DNA from: JANMJD01 sp031371195
Lineage (GTDB): Bacteria > Actinomycetota > Acidimicrobiia > Acidimicrobiales > Ilumatobacteraceae
Assembly: GCA_031371195.1 (NCBI GenBank)
Contig: JANMJD010000514.1
Coordinates: 1-25,274, forward strand
DNA: 25,274 nucleotides
Direction of reading: 5' to 3'
Shown here: positions 15,545 through 24,140 of the stretch, one piece after another
Layout of the letters: every line of letters begins with the position of its first letter
How positions within the stretch are numbered: the stretch's first letter is position 1
Made by a program: the position numbers and the translations under genes
The notes under the pieces: model-generated
What the model was told of the DNA's origin: nothing
What the model saw: the letters and a program-made list of their open reading frames with translations, nothing else
Databases searched by the model: none

Positions 15545-17086
15545 TCAGCCAAGGACGGCACCGACGCCGACGAAGGCGGCGATGATCACCAGGAGTCCGC
15601 CGAGCAGGGGGGCGATGAAGCGGAGGTATCGGTTGTAGTCGACCTTGGCAACGGCCAGTCCGCCCATCACGACGGCCGAGGTGGGGGTGAACAGATTCAT
15701 CCACCCGGAGGCCGACTGATAGGCGGTGACGACCACGTTGCGACCGACACCGGCGAAGTCACCGAGTGGGGCGAGCACCGGGATGGCGAGTGCCGCGTGG
15801 CCGGAACTCGATGGCACGAGGAAGGCGAGGGGAATATTGAGGAGGAACAGCAACGGCCCGAAGATCCCCTTGGCGGTGCCGCTGACCGTGCTCTCGAGTG
15901 AGTGCAGCACGGTGTCGGTGATCTTGGCGTTGTTCATGATCACGGTGACGCCACGGGCGAGGACGATGATCAAGCCGACCGAAACGAAGTCGCCGGCCCC
16001 CCGCACGATGGTGTCGGTCATGCCCTTCTCACCCATGCCGGCGACCAGGCCGATAACGATGGCCATCACGATGAACAGCGCAGCGAGTTCGGGGAAATAC
16101 CAGTCGAGTTGCCACCCGTACGAGTCGGCATCGGGGCCTTTAATCACCTGCGCCCAGGGGACGATGGCAAAGATCATGAAGGCGAACGTCGATCCCATCA
16201 GCCAGATCACCGCTCGCTGGCGGCCGGTCAACTCCGGAATGACGTCCGTCGTGGTGCCCGCGACGCCAGCCGCATCGACGTCGCCGGGGCGGAAGCCGAC
16301 GAGCGAAGCGGTCGGGTCGGCCTTGATCCTGTTGGCGTAGCGCACCACGTACCAGATGGTGATGGCGGTGAGCACGACGTACATGATCAGGCGCAAGCCG
16401 ATGCCGTCACCGATCGAGATGTCGGCCGCCCCCGAGGCGACCCCGGTGGCGAACGGATTGATCGTCGAGCCGAGCGTGCCGATGCCGGCGCCGAGCAGGA
16501 TCACGCTGGCGGCGACCATCCGGTCGTAGCCGAGTTTGAGCATCAGCGGCACGACCAGCGCGTAGAAACCGAGGGTCTCCTCGGCCATCCCCTCGGTCGT
16601 TCCACCGATCGAGAACAGGATCATCAGGATGATGATCAGAGCGACGCCTTGACCACCGAATCGGGCACTGATCCGGGCGATTCCGGTGTCGATCGCCCCG
16701 GACTTCATCGTCATCGTGATGAAGATCCCGATGGCGAGGACAAACAGGAACACCCCGGCCGCGCCGTAGAGGTCACCCGTTTCGTACGGTCCGATCTTGC
16801 CGGTCTCGGTGGACTTGACGCCGTACAGCCCGTTGACCGGGGCCATGTACAGGTCGTAGGTCCGGTCTCCGAAGGTCAGGCCCGCGTCGGCGCGGGCGTA
16901 GCTCCCGGGGATCGGCCGGCCGCTCTCGGCGTCGGTTTGAAATTGCCCGGACGGCACGACGAACGCCAACACCCAGACTGCGATCGTCACGACGAACAAC
17001 ACGGTGAACGCGCTCGGAAATTTCCAGCGACGCGTCACCGGTTCGTCGTCATCGATCGCTGCGGCGTCTCGTTCGACGGTCGTCAT
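15545..17086 (-). CDS. arcD: YfcC/DcuC-family carrier, probable arginine/ornithine antiporter
   Basis: A 513-residue membrane carrier with about a dozen helices. Family signatures include FVVPSGQFQTD near the N-terminus, FSIGGTTEGMAEETLGFYALVVPLMLKLGYDRM, GIGTLGSTINPFATGVASGAA, and PSSSGHAALAIPVLAPLGDFAGV with TAYQSASGWMNLFTPTSAVVMGGL near the end. YfcC-type proteins next to arginine deiminase genes serve as ArcD, exchanging arginine for ornithine; the assignment rests on that context. ATG 17086 has AAGGGGA upstream. Divergent from arcABC. Confidence 0.85.
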   Translation of the reverse strand: MTTVERDAAAIDDDEPVTRRWKFPSAFTVLFVVTIAVWVLAFVVPSGQFQTDAESGRPIPGSYARADAGLTFGDRTYDLYMAPVNGLYGVKSTETGKIGPYETGDLYGAAGVFLFVLAIGIFITMTMKSGAIDTGIARISARFGGQGVALIIILMILFSIGGTTEGMAEETLGFYALVVPLMLKLGYDRMVAASVILLGAGIGTLGSTINPFATGVASGAADISIGDGIGLRLIMYVVLTAITIWYVVRYANRIKADPTASLVGFRPGDVDAAGVAGTTTDVIPELTGRQRAVIWLMGSTFAFMIFAIVPWAQVIKGPDADSYGWQLDWYFPELAALFIVMAIVIGLVAGMGEKGMTDTIVRGAGDFVSVGLIIVLARGVTVIMNNAKITDTVLHSLESTVSGTAKGIFGPLLFLLNIPLAFLVPSSSGHAALAIPVLAPLGDFAGVGRNVVVTAYQSASGWMNLFTPTSAVVMGGLAVAKVDYNRYLRFIAPLLGGLLVIIAAFVGVGAVLG

Positions 17087-17278
17087 CGCTGTCCCCTTGT
17101 ATTGGATCCCTTGGGTCGGATCTTGATTGACCATCACCTTCACGGACCGATGTCGTCGGACGTAGTGCCGTTGGTCCCGAACAGCCGGGTCGGTTGGCGG
17201 TGGGACGGCGGCACCCGCCACGTCAGCCTGATTGCCAAGGGTCGACGCATTTCGGCGCACCTGCATGGAGAGGTCCGC
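17087..17278. promoter_or_regulatory. arcD/arcA divergent promoter region with a DosR-like half site
   Basis: This 192-base gap must hold promoters for both directions. GTAGTGCCGTTGGTCCCGAA (17162-17181) matches the DosR consensus at 14 of 20 positions, but almost all matches are in the right half (TTGGTCCCGAA, 10 of 11). It is 98 bases upstream of arcA. I see no convincing ArgR box. Confidence 0.35.
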
Positions 17279-18502
17279 ATGAGCTTTCACGTCGATTCCG
17301 AAGTCGGTCGGCTCCGCCAGGCGATTGTGCACCGACCCGAGTTGGAACTGAAGCGGCTCACTCCTAGCAATCGGGAGGCGTTGCTGTTCGACGACATCCT
17401 GTGGGTGAAAAAGGCCCGTCAGGAGCACGACGCATTTGCCGATGCCCTGCGTGACGCCGGAGTGCTCGTGCACATGTTCGACGAGTTGTTGCGGGAGACG
17501 GTGGCGATTCCCGAGGCGAAGCGCCACATCCTCGACAGCGTGTTCGACGAGCGGGTCTTCGGGCCGATGGCCGTCGACGACCTGCGCAATCTGTTCGACT
17601 CGATGACCATCGACGACCTGACGATGTATCTCGTCGGTGGGATGTCGAAGCGAGAGGTGTTGGAACACATCGCCGCGCCGAAGTCGATCCCGTTCACCGC
17701 CATGGACATCGACGCACTGCTCCTGCCACCGTTGCCGAACACGATGTTCACCCGTGACACATCGGCCTGGATCTACGGAGGAGTGTCGATCAACTCGATG
17801 CGCAGGAAGGCCCGCATGCGCGAAACCGTGCACTACGAGGCGATCTATCGATTCCATCCGTTGTTCGCCGAGGCCGATTTCGAGATGTGGTCGCCCGGCA
17901 CCGCCAACGGCGTCGCCACGACCGAGGGCGGTGACATCCACGTGATCGGCCGCGGTGCAGTGCTGATCGGGATGAGCGAACGCACCTCGCCCCAGGGTGT
18001 CGAGCGCTTGGCCAGCCGCCTGTTCGCCGGAGGAGCCGTCACCAGGATCGTGGCCGTGCAGATGCCCGAGGCGCGCAGCGTGATGCATCTCGACACGGTG
18101 ATGTCGATGGTCAGCCCCGACACCTTCACCAAATACGCCGGGCTGGGGATGCTGGCGTCCTACACCATCGAACCCGGCGACCACGACAAGGAACTCGACA
18201 TCACGGCCCACGCCGCCGACGAGATGCATCGGGTGATCGCCGCTGCCCTCGGGCTCGACAGCATCAACGTGCTCACTGCCACTCAGGACGTCCGCGCCGC
18301 AGAACGCGAGCAATGGGATGACGGGTGCAACGTGCTGGCCGTCCGCCCGGGCGTCGTCGTTGCCTACGAACGCAACGTGACGACCAACACCCACCTGCGC
18401 AAGCACGGCATCGAGGTGATCACCATCGCCGGGAACGAGTTGGGTCGTGGTCGAGGCGGGCCGCGCTGCATGACCTGCCCGATCGAACGGGACGGGATCT
18501 GA
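17279..18502 (+). CDS. arcA: Arginine deiminase
   Basis: A 407-residue cytosolic enzyme converting arginine to citrulline and ammonia, the first step of the arginine deiminase pathway. Guanidine-modifying superfamily residues are in place: FTRDTSAWI (D160), EGGDIHVIG (E216, D219), MHLDTVMSM (H270, D272) and the catalytic cysteine C397 in GRGGPRCMTCPIERDGI. The length matches the family. ATG 17279 follows GGAGAGG by five bases; the frame remains open far upstream across the antisense of arcD, which was rejected. Three bases separate it from arcB. Confidence 0.97.
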   Translation: MSFHVDSEVGRLRQAIVHRPELELKRLTPSNREALLFDDILWVKKARQEHDAFADALRDAGVLVHMFDELLRETVAIPEAKRHILDSVFDERVFGPMAVDDLRNLFDSMTIDDLTMYLVGGMSKREVLEHIAAPKSIPFTAMDIDALLLPPLPNTMFTRDTSAWIYGGVSINSMRRKARMRETVHYEAIYRFHPLFAEADFEMWSPGTANGVATTEGGDIHVIGRGAVLIGMSERTSPQGVERLASRLFAGGAVTRIVAVQMPEARSVMHLDTVMSMVSPDTFTKYAGLGMLASYTIEPGDHDKELDITAHAADEMHRVIAAALGLDSINVLTATQDVRAAEREQWDDGCNVLAVRPGVVVAYERNVTTNTHLRKHGIEVITIAGNELGRGRGGPRCMTCPIERDGI

Positions 18503-18505
18503 GCG

Positions 18506-19507
18506 ATGTCGTTCAACCTGCGCAACCGCAACTTCCTCAAGGAACTCGACTTCACCCCCCAGGAATGGCACTACCTGCTCCAGCTGTCCAAGGACCTGAA
18601 GGCGGCGAAGTACGCCGGTACCGAGGTCCCCCGCCTCGGCGGGAAGGAGATCGCCCTGATCTTTGAGAAGGCATCGACTCGTACCCGCTGCGCCTTCGAA
18701 GTCGCCGCATCCGATCAGGGAGCGTCGGTCACCTACCTGGATCCGGGAGGGTCACATATCGGTAGGAAGGAATCGATGAAGGACACCGCCCGCGTGCTCG
18801 GACGGATGTACGACGGCATCGAATATCGCGGCTCGGCCCAGCACCTCGTCGAGACCCTCGGCGAGTTCGCCGGCGTGCCCGTCTGGAACGGATTGACCGA
18901 CGAATGGCATCCCACGCAGAGCCTGTGCGACATGCTGACGATGATCGAGCACAGCCCCAAGCCGGTCGGCGAGATCGCCTTCGCCTACTGCGGGGACGCC
19001 CGCAACAACGTCGGCAACTCATTGCTGATCGCCGGCGCGATGACCGGGATGGACGTCCGGATCGTAGCTCCACCGCAACTGTGGAATGCCGCTGACGTCA
19101 CCGCCGCGGCCCTCGACATCGCCGGGCGGACCGGGGCACGCATCACCCATACCGATGCTCCGTCCGAGGGGGTTCGGGGCGTCGACTTCGTCTACACCGA
19201 TGTCTGGGTGTCGATGGGTGAGTCGCCGGAGATCTGGAACGATCGCGTCCAGTTGCTGCGCGGCTATCAGGTCAACGGCGACCTGATCGCCGCGACCGGC
19301 AACCGCGATGTGAAGTTCATGCATTGCCTCCCGGCGTTCCACGACCGCCACACCGCCGTCGGTGAGGAGATCTTCCAGAAGACCGCGATGGACGGACTGG
19401 AGGTCACCGACGACGTGTTCGAATCGGCCCACTCGATCGTCTTCGACCAGGCCGAGAACCGGCTTCACACCATCAAGGCGATCATGGTCGCCACCCTCGG
19501 CTCGTGA
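18506..19507 (+). CDS. arcB: Ornithine carbamoyltransferase, catabolic
   Basis: A 333-residue enzyme with the carbamoyl-phosphate loop FEKASTRTR (S57-T-R-T-R61), the HPTQ-type segment (EWHPTQSLCDMLTM) and HCLPAFHD near the C-terminus that binds ornithine. Between arcA and arcC it runs in the catabolic direction, splitting citrulline with phosphate into ornithine and carbamoyl phosphate. ATG 18506 is three bases after arcA. Confidence 0.96.
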   Translation: MSFNLRNRNFLKELDFTPQEWHYLLQLSKDLKAAKYAGTEVPRLGGKEIALIFEKASTRTRCAFEVAASDQGASVTYLDPGGSHIGRKESMKDTARVLGRMYDGIEYRGSAQHLVETLGEFAGVPVWNGLTDEWHPTQSLCDMLTMIEHSPKPVGEIAFAYCGDARNNVGNSLLIAGAMTGMDVRIVAPPQLWNAADVTAAALDIAGRTGARITHTDAPSEGVRGVDFVYTDVWVSMGESPEIWNDRVQLLRGYQVNGDLIAATGNRDVKFMHCLPAFHDRHTAVGEEIFQKTAMDGLEVTDDVFESAHSIVFDQAENRLHTIKAIMVATLGS

Positions 19508-19520
19508 CCGACGCCGACTG

Positions 19521-20510
19521 ATGCGCATCGTGGTCGCTCTGGGAGGAAATGCCCTGCTCAAGCGGGGTGAAACCCCCGACAACGACGTTCAGCAAGCCAA
19601 CGTGGCCATCGCCGTCGCCGCACTCGCCCCGCTGGCGTTGGACCACGAACTGGTCATCACCCACGGCAACGGCCCGCAGGTCGGCGTGCTGGCCATCGAG
19701 AGCGCGTCGGATCCCAACCTCACCCGGTCGTTTCCCTTCGATGTGCTCGGGGCCCAGACCCAGGGGATGATCGGCTACTGGCTGCTGCAAGCCCTGCAGA
19801 ACGAACTGCCGGGCCGACAGATAGCGGCGATCATCAACCAGACCCTCGTCTCGGCCGCCGATCCCGCCTTCGCCAACCCGACGAAGTTCATCGGCGAGAT
19901 CTACGACGAGACCCGGGCCCGAACCCTCGCGGCCGAACGCGGCTGGACGGTCAAACCCGACGGGGAGCACTGGCGACGAGTCGTCGCCTCGCCCGAACCC
20001 CGGCGCGTCGTCGAGACCCGACTGATCCGGCTGTTGTTGGTCAATGACACCGTCGTCGTCTGTGCCGGCGGGGGTGGCGTGCCCGTCGTCCGCAATGAGC
20101 ACGGCCGTCTCGAGGGCATCGAAGCCGTGGTCGACAAGGACTTCACCGCCCTGGTGCTGGCCGAGTCGCTCGACGCCGACGCCCTGTTGATCCTTACCGA
20201 CGTCGCCAACGTGTTCCTCGACTTCGGCACCCCGCAGCAAAGGCCGGTGACCCATGCCTCGCCGGCGGAACTGCGCAGACACGACTTTCCCGCCGGTTCG
20301 ATGGGGCCCAAGGTCGAAGCCGCCTGTCGCTTCGTCGAAACCACCGGCGGCATCGCCGGAATCGGGCGGCTCCAGGACACAGCCGCGATCCTGGCCGGTA
20401 CGGCCGGCACCGTGCTCACTCCGACCGGCGGTGATCCGCTCGCCGATGCGCCACCGTCCTACGACACGACCACTCAGCTCGGCCGCAACGGCGATGTCGG
20501 CCGCCGGTGA
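19521..20510 (+). CDS. arcC: Carbamate kinase
   Basis: A 329-residue amino-acid-kinase-family enzyme making ATP from carbamoyl phosphate and ADP, the energy-yielding last step of the pathway. Motifs: VVALGGNALLKRGE at the N-terminus, THGNGPQVG, DVLGAQTQGMIGY, VCAGGGGVPVV, AVVDKDFTALVLAESL, LTDV and GSMGPKVEAACRFVE. ATG 19521 is 13 bases after the arcB stop; no strong ribosome site is visible, so coupling to arcB is likely. Confidence 0.96.
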   Translation: MRIVVALGGNALLKRGETPDNDVQQANVAIAVAALAPLALDHELVITHGNGPQVGVLAIESASDPNLTRSFPFDVLGAQTQGMIGYWLLQALQNELPGRQIAAIINQTLVSAADPAFANPTKFIGEIYDETRARTLAAERGWTVKPDGEHWRRVVASPEPRRVVETRLIRLLLVNDTVVVCAGGGGVPVVRNEHGRLEGIEAVVDKDFTALVLAESLDADALLILTDVANVFLDFGTPQQRPVTHASPAELRRHDFPAGSMGPKVEAACRFVETTGGIAGIGRLQDTAAILAGTAGTVLTPTGGDPLADAPPSYDTTTQLGRNGDVGRR

Positions 20511-20535
20511 GAGTTCCCGAATGATGTACCGGCCC

Positions 20536-20550
20536 GGATGCTCGGCATCC
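20536..20550. terminator. Possible bidirectional terminator hairpin
   Basis: GGATGC-TCG-GCATCC is a perfect six-base stem with a three-base loop in the 57-base gap between the convergent arcC and STAS genes. It lacks a T-tract, so factor-independent termination would be weak. Confidence 0.35.
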
Positions 20551-20567
20551 CGACGTACTTTGCTCCG

Positions 20568-20933
20568 TCATCGGGTCGCCGCGGCGACAGAACGCGTTTG
20601 GGCCGCAAGGAGTCCGACCAGACGAGCCGGTTGACCTGCGACGTTGCGCATCGTCATCGATAACCCGCTTTGCTGGAGCGATTCGCTCGCCGACACCAAC
20701 GCGCCGTAGCCGCAACTGTCCATGAACGTCACCCGGGCGAGATCGACGATGACGTCATGACCACCGAGCAAACACGCGTCACGTGCGGTGTGGCAGCTGC
20801 CAATATCGAGATCGCCGACCAGATGGACCACGCTCGTCCCCGATTCCTGCGAAACGGTGGCGATCAATGCCGAATTGCAGGCTCGATCGAACCGTGGCCG
20901 GGCGAATGGCTCGTTGGGACTCTGACAACACAT
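20568..20933 (-). CDS. STAS-domain anti-sigma factor antagonist
   Basis: A 121-residue single STAS domain: VVHLVGDLDIGSCHTARDA, then VIVDLARVTFMDSCGYGALVSASESL. S73 in FMDSCG is the Ser normally phosphorylated by an RsbW-type kinase. It would bind the anti-sigma factor and release the sigma factor. ATG 20933 was chosen because AAAGGA lies eight bases upstream; ATG 20942 has no spacing. The likely partner is encoded at 21580-22062. Confidence 0.85.
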   Translation of the reverse strand: MCCQSPNEPFARPRFDRACNSALIATVSQESGTSVVHLVGDLDIGSCHTARDACLLGGHDVIVDLARVTFMDSCGYGALVSASESLQQSGLSMTMRNVAGQPARLVGLLAAQTRSVAAATR

Positions 20934-21052
20934 GGCTGACATCCTTTGGAGGCGGATGCGCAACCAGGGTCCGGAGCGACGCGGCTAACTCGTGTGACGC
21001 ACCATACACGACGATCGTGGCATCGCGTTTGGCCGCCCGTCGCGGCACACCT

Positions 21053-21117
21053 CATCGTCGTGATGTGAGCCTTGGCGGCGGGATCTCATCGTCATCATGT
21101 GAGCCCTTGGCGGGGGG
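21053..21117. repeat. Imperfect 30-bp direct repeats in STAS upstream region
   Basis: Segments 21053-21082 and 21087-21117 share the pattern CATCGTC-NTNATGTGAGCC-TTGGCGG, 34 bases apart. They lie about 120-185 bases upstream of the STAS ATG, between it and the convergently ordered membrane-protein stop. This gap (20934-21121) has no other feature I recognise; a regulatory role is only a guess. Confidence 0.5.
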
Positions 21118-21121
21118 ACCG

Positions 21122-21432
21122 TCAGACCGCAGGGGTGCTGCGATGGTGGACGATGCCGAGGACGACGAGCACCAGCACTACGACCGCTGCGATGAAGGCT
21201 CCGATGGCGGCGATACCGGCGATTCGTCCGACGGTCGACCACGCATAGGCCGACAGGAGCAGCCCACGAAGGGTCTCGCCCTTGAACAGGGTGTTGCGCT
21301 GTTCGGTCAAACCGGTGGCGGTGATCTGCAGCTCGTCGATCTTCGCTTGCGGCTCACCGGCCTCCTTGGCGGCCTGTACGGCGGTCTTGGCGGTTTGGGC
21401 AAGTGGTCGGGAACGGTCAGTGCGGTTGTCAT
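21122..21432 (-). CDS. Small single-helix membrane protein, apparently frameshifted
   Basis: Not a family I recognise. ATG 21432 has an excellent ribosome site (AGAGGA) and begins MTTALTVPDHLPK, but that frame then becomes proline/arginine-rich and stops after 41 codons. From about 21400 the frame one base back is coding-like: AQTAKTAVQAAKEAGEPQAKIDELQITATGLTEQRNTLFKGETLRGLLLSAYAWSTVG, a coiled-coil-like helix followed by one membrane helix (GIAAIGAFIAAVVVLVLVVLGIV). The same frame upstream of 21432, to a GTG at 21535, has non-coding-like codon use. A one-base indel near CCCAAACCGCC, or ribosomal slippage, would join the two. Confidence 0.55.
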
Positions 21433-21579
21433 CTGGGTTCCTCTGAGTCTGGTCGACTGGGTCGGCGAAAGCGTCTGCCCGTTCCTCGTTCGGGCTAAAC
21501 CTTCGTCGACGACTCGTTCTGCCCGGGACCGCCACGTTGTTCGCGTTTGGCCGGTTGGCCAGTCGGGTAGAGGCGGTGC

Positions 21580-22062
21580 ATGACCGGTCGGATCGCGGGC
21601 AGACTGCGCATGGGACACAACCTCACCAGCTGTCGAAATGAGCAATGCATGACCGAGATGGCGATCAATGGGCCGATCAGCGGACTCAACCCGTTCGGCC
21701 CGGTGGAGATGCGGGTGCCGTGCGATCCCCTGGCATCGCGCGTCGTCAGGCTGGCGGCGAGCGGCGTTGCCTCGCTGGGCGGCTTCGACGTCGATCAGAT
21801 CGACGACATCAACATGGCGGTGAGTGAAGTGTTGATCGCCCTGATTGAGCACGGGGACGGTGGATCAATCGACGTGTACCTCGTCGTCGATGACCGATCA
21901 TTCACGGTGCGCGGCCGCACGGCGAACAGTGCCTTCGACGTCGACGACATCGATCTCATCCTCTGTCGCACGGTGCTGGCCGGAGTGTCGTCGCACCACG
22001 GGATCGAACAGGTCGACGATCATGCGCAGATCTGGGCCGTCGTCGATTTCATGTCGGCTTGA
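21580..22062 (+). CDS. Anti-sigma factor, RsbW-like, lacking ATP-site residues
   Basis: A 160-residue protein resembling the HATPase_c_2 fold of RsbW/SpoIIAB: MRVPCDPLASRVVRLAASGVASL, then DDINMAVSEVLIALIEHGDG, VYLVVDDRSFTVRG and a C-terminal strand AQIWAVVDF. In the N-box the Glu (E83) remains but the Mg-binding Asn is Ala87, and no G1 (DxGxG) or G2 glycine loop follows. Kinase activity is therefore doubtful. ATG 21580 has AGAGG six bases upstream; ATG 21649 is an alternative. Its TGA overlaps the sigma-factor ATG by one base (TGATG), a coupled anti-sigma/sigma pair. Confidence 0.75.
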   Translation: MTGRIAGRLRMGHNLTSCRNEQCMTEMAINGPISGLNPFGPVEMRVPCDPLASRVVRLAASGVASLGGFDVDQIDDINMAVSEVLIALIEHGDGGSIDVYLVVDDRSFTVRGRTANSAFDVDDIDLILCRTVLAGVSSHHGIEQVDDHAQIWAVVDFMSA

Positions 22063-22820
22063 TGGCGCCGCCCGCTCGATCCGCCGAGGATGAGGCCTGG
22101 GTACAGGCGGCGCTGGAACGGTATTCGACACGGCGTGACCCGCTGGTGCGCGACGAGATCGCCCGGCGGACGCTGTGGCTCGCACATCGCAGCGCACGGC
22201 GCTTCGTCGATCGTGGCGAGCCGTTCGATGACCTTGTGCAGGTTGCCCGTCTCGGACTGCTGAAGGCGATCGATCGCTACGAACCGGGGCGCGGCGTGCA
22301 GTTCGGTGCATATGCCACGCCGACGATCGTCGGTGAGCTGCGTCGACACTTTCGTGACTACACCTGGAGCCTGCACGTTTCACGTCGGGCGAAGGATCTT
22401 CGGGCGGCGGTCAACGAAGCCAACGACAGTCTCGCCAAAGAGATGGGTCGCTTTCCCCGTGTCGAGGAGATCGCCACCAAGCTGGGGGTATCGCCGACGG
22501 CCGTGATCGAGGCATTGGAGGCCAACCACGCCTACCGGGCCTACCCGCTCGACCCGACAGGCAGCGACAATTGCCCGCCGGTGGACGACGCCTTCGACCA
22601 GGTGCTGGATCGAGACGTGATCGCCGGACTCCTCGATCGACTGCGCCCCCGGGAACGGCGGATCCTGTTTCTGCGGTACTTCGACGAACTCAGCCAGGCC
22701 CAGATCGCCGAGAGGATCGGTACGAGCCAGGTCCACGTCGGTCGCCTGATCGCCGCAAGTCTGGCTCAGCTCCGTCGGCATCTCGTCGACGCCGAGGGTG
22801 ACCCGCGATCTGATCAGTGA
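22062..22820 (+). CDS. RNA polymerase sigma factor, SigB/SigF/SigG family
   Basis: A 252-residue group 3 sigma factor. Region 2 is clear (FDDLVQVARLGLLKAIDRYEPGRGVQFGAYATPTIVGELRRHFRDYTWSLHVSRRAKDL), region 3 follows (EMGRFPRVEEIATKLGVSPTAVIEAL), and region 4 carries the helix-turn-helix LSQAQIAERIGTSQVHVGRLIAASLAQLRRHL. It would direct general-stress or stationary-phase transcription. The start is ATG 22062; a TTG one codon earlier is possible. The 3' end overlaps the convergent kinase gene by seven bases. Confidence 0.93.
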   Translation: MAPPARSAEDEAWVQAALERYSTRRDPLVRDEIARRTLWLAHRSARRFVDRGEPFDDLVQVARLGLLKAIDRYEPGRGVQFGAYATPTIVGELRRHFRDYTWSLHVSRRAKDLRAAVNEANDSLAKEMGRFPRVEEIATKLGVSPTAVIEALEANHAYRAYPLDPTGSDNCPPVDDAFDQVLDRDVIAGLLDRLRPRERRILFLRYFDELSQAQIAERIGTSQVHVGRLIAASLAQLRRHLVDAEGDPRSDQ

Positions 22821-23869
22821 CCGACGTCGCAATGCATCGGGACCTTCCAGCACACGGCCGTCCCGCGAGCGACGAGGCGATCGATCCGGGCTATGCCCGA
22901 CCTTCGCTGGGCCCGCTCGTGCAGGTTTTTCAAGCCCGAGCCGGCGGCAATCCGCGCCAGGTCGTATCCCACGCCATCGTCGTGAACGCTGATCGACACG
23001 CTGTCGTCTGCGGCTTCGACGCGCACCACGGTCCGAGTGGCCTGCGCGTGTTTCACCACGTTGGTGAGTAGTTCTCTGATGAGCAGCAACATCTCGGTCC
23101 CGAGTTCGTCGGGGATCTGAGCCAGGTCGCCGTCAATGTCGAGGTCGGGGTAGTGGCCGAGCAGGCGGCTCGACTCGGCCACGAGCACCCGTAGCGCGTG
23201 TTCCAGCCCGGTCCCCAGGCCGCGCTGGCCATGAAGGGTGAAGATCGTCGTTCGGATGTCCTTGATCGCCTCGTCGATCTCATCGATCACGCCCGCCAGC
23301 CGGGCATCCTGGTCCGGTCGACCGATCGCCGCCTGTACGTGAAGCCCGGCGGCGAACATCCGCTGGATCACCCCATCATGCAGGTCGCGAGCGATTCGGT
23401 CTCGATCCTCCAAAACGGCAACCCGCTCGCAGGCCAGGTTGAGTTCCTCGGCCACTTGTCGCTCGTCGGTGAGATCGTGGAAGAAGCTGAGCAGGATCGA
23501 ACGTCCTCGGCTGCGAATGACGTTTGCCGTCACCATCGCCTGGAAAGCTCGCCCGGAGCGATGCTGCAGGCCCATCTCGTAACGCACGATCTCGCCGGCC
23601 GCGGCGCTGCCGCGCAGGGTCGTGATCGCGTCGTGTTCGTCGGGGCCCCACCACGGCGATCGGCCCTCGCTGGCGATCACCTCGTCGTGGGAATAGCCGA
23701 TCATCTCGCAGAACGGAATGTTCACCGTCACATAACGCCGGTCGACGATGTCGTACTCGAGCACACCGTCGGGCAGGCTGGCGATGATTGCCTGAGCCCG
23801 GTCGCGTTCGTCGAGCAGTGCGTGGGCGTAGGGGGTCTCGTCCATACGCACTGCGGTATGCCCATGCAT
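22814..23869 (-). CDS. PAS-domain sensor histidine kinase, DevS/NarX-like
   Basis: A 351-residue soluble kinase. A PAS domain (about 25-135) is followed by HisKA_3 dimerisation helices with phosphoacceptor H164 in LEDRDRIARDLHDGVIQRMFAAGLHVQ, very close to the DosS/DosT signature, and an HATPase domain: N-box RELLTNVVKHA (N270), G1 DDGVGYD (297-303) and G2 GSGLKNL (310-316). There is no membrane helix and no GAF domain, so sensing differs from mycobacterial DosS; PAS could bind haem or flavin but no ligand is evident. ATG 23869 or ATG 23845 may be the start, neither with a clear ribosome site. No response regulator is adjacent. Confidence 0.92.
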   Translation of the reverse strand: MHGHTAVRMDETPYAHALLDERDRAQAIIASLPDGVLEYDIVDRRYVTVNIPFCEMIGYSHDEVIASEGRSPWWGPDEHDAITTLRGSAAAGEIVRYEMGLQHRSGRAFQAMVTANVIRSRGRSILLSFFHDLTDERQVAEELNLACERVAVLEDRDRIARDLHDGVIQRMFAAGLHVQAAIGRPDQDARLAGVIDEIDEAIKDIRTTIFTLHGQRGLGTGLEHALRVLVAESSRLLGHYPDLDIDGDLAQIPDELGTEMLLLIRELLTNVVKHAQATRTVVRVEAADDSVSISVHDDGVGYDLARIAAGSGLKNLHERAQRRSGIARIDRLVARGTAVCWKVPMHCDVGH

Positions 23870-23891
23870 GTGGGTGTCTAAACGTCGGGGT

Positions 23892-23907
23892 CACCCGGCA
23901 CCGGGTG
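23892..23907. promoter_or_regulatory. Inverted repeat upstream of the histidine kinase
   Basis: CACCCGG-CA-CCGGGTG is a perfect 7+7 palindrome, 22 bases upstream of the kinase ATG at 23869. It may be an operator or a hairpin in the leader. The rest of the 271-base gap (23870-24140) shows nothing I can support. Confidence 0.4.
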
Positions 23908-24140
23908 CGCACAGCACGAGCGTTTGAGGCGCCGAACTCCGATCGGCATGCTCCACGCCGCGGCGGACCCTGGAGGCCGCATGCCTGCCGTCGCCGATGC
24001 AAAATGACTTCCAGGTCTACGTTGCTCCAGCCTTGTGCGGCGGCCTGCCGCAGATCGCCGCGTCGGATTACGCGTTCGCTCGTCCCGTGCGCGCCAAACG
24101 GCGGTCCTCGACGTCGGCGGTGTGTCGTGGGGATAGCGAG

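Noticed and set aside
17122..17137. FNR/Crp-type site (TTGATTGACCATCAC) upstream of arcD
   Set aside because: Half-sites are separated by five bases instead of four and the right half is incomplete.
15902..17278. Long in-frame N-terminal extension of arcA
   Set aside because: It is antisense to arcD and shows repetitive Asp/Arg/Gly content without homology; ATG 17279 has a ribosome site and gives the family length.
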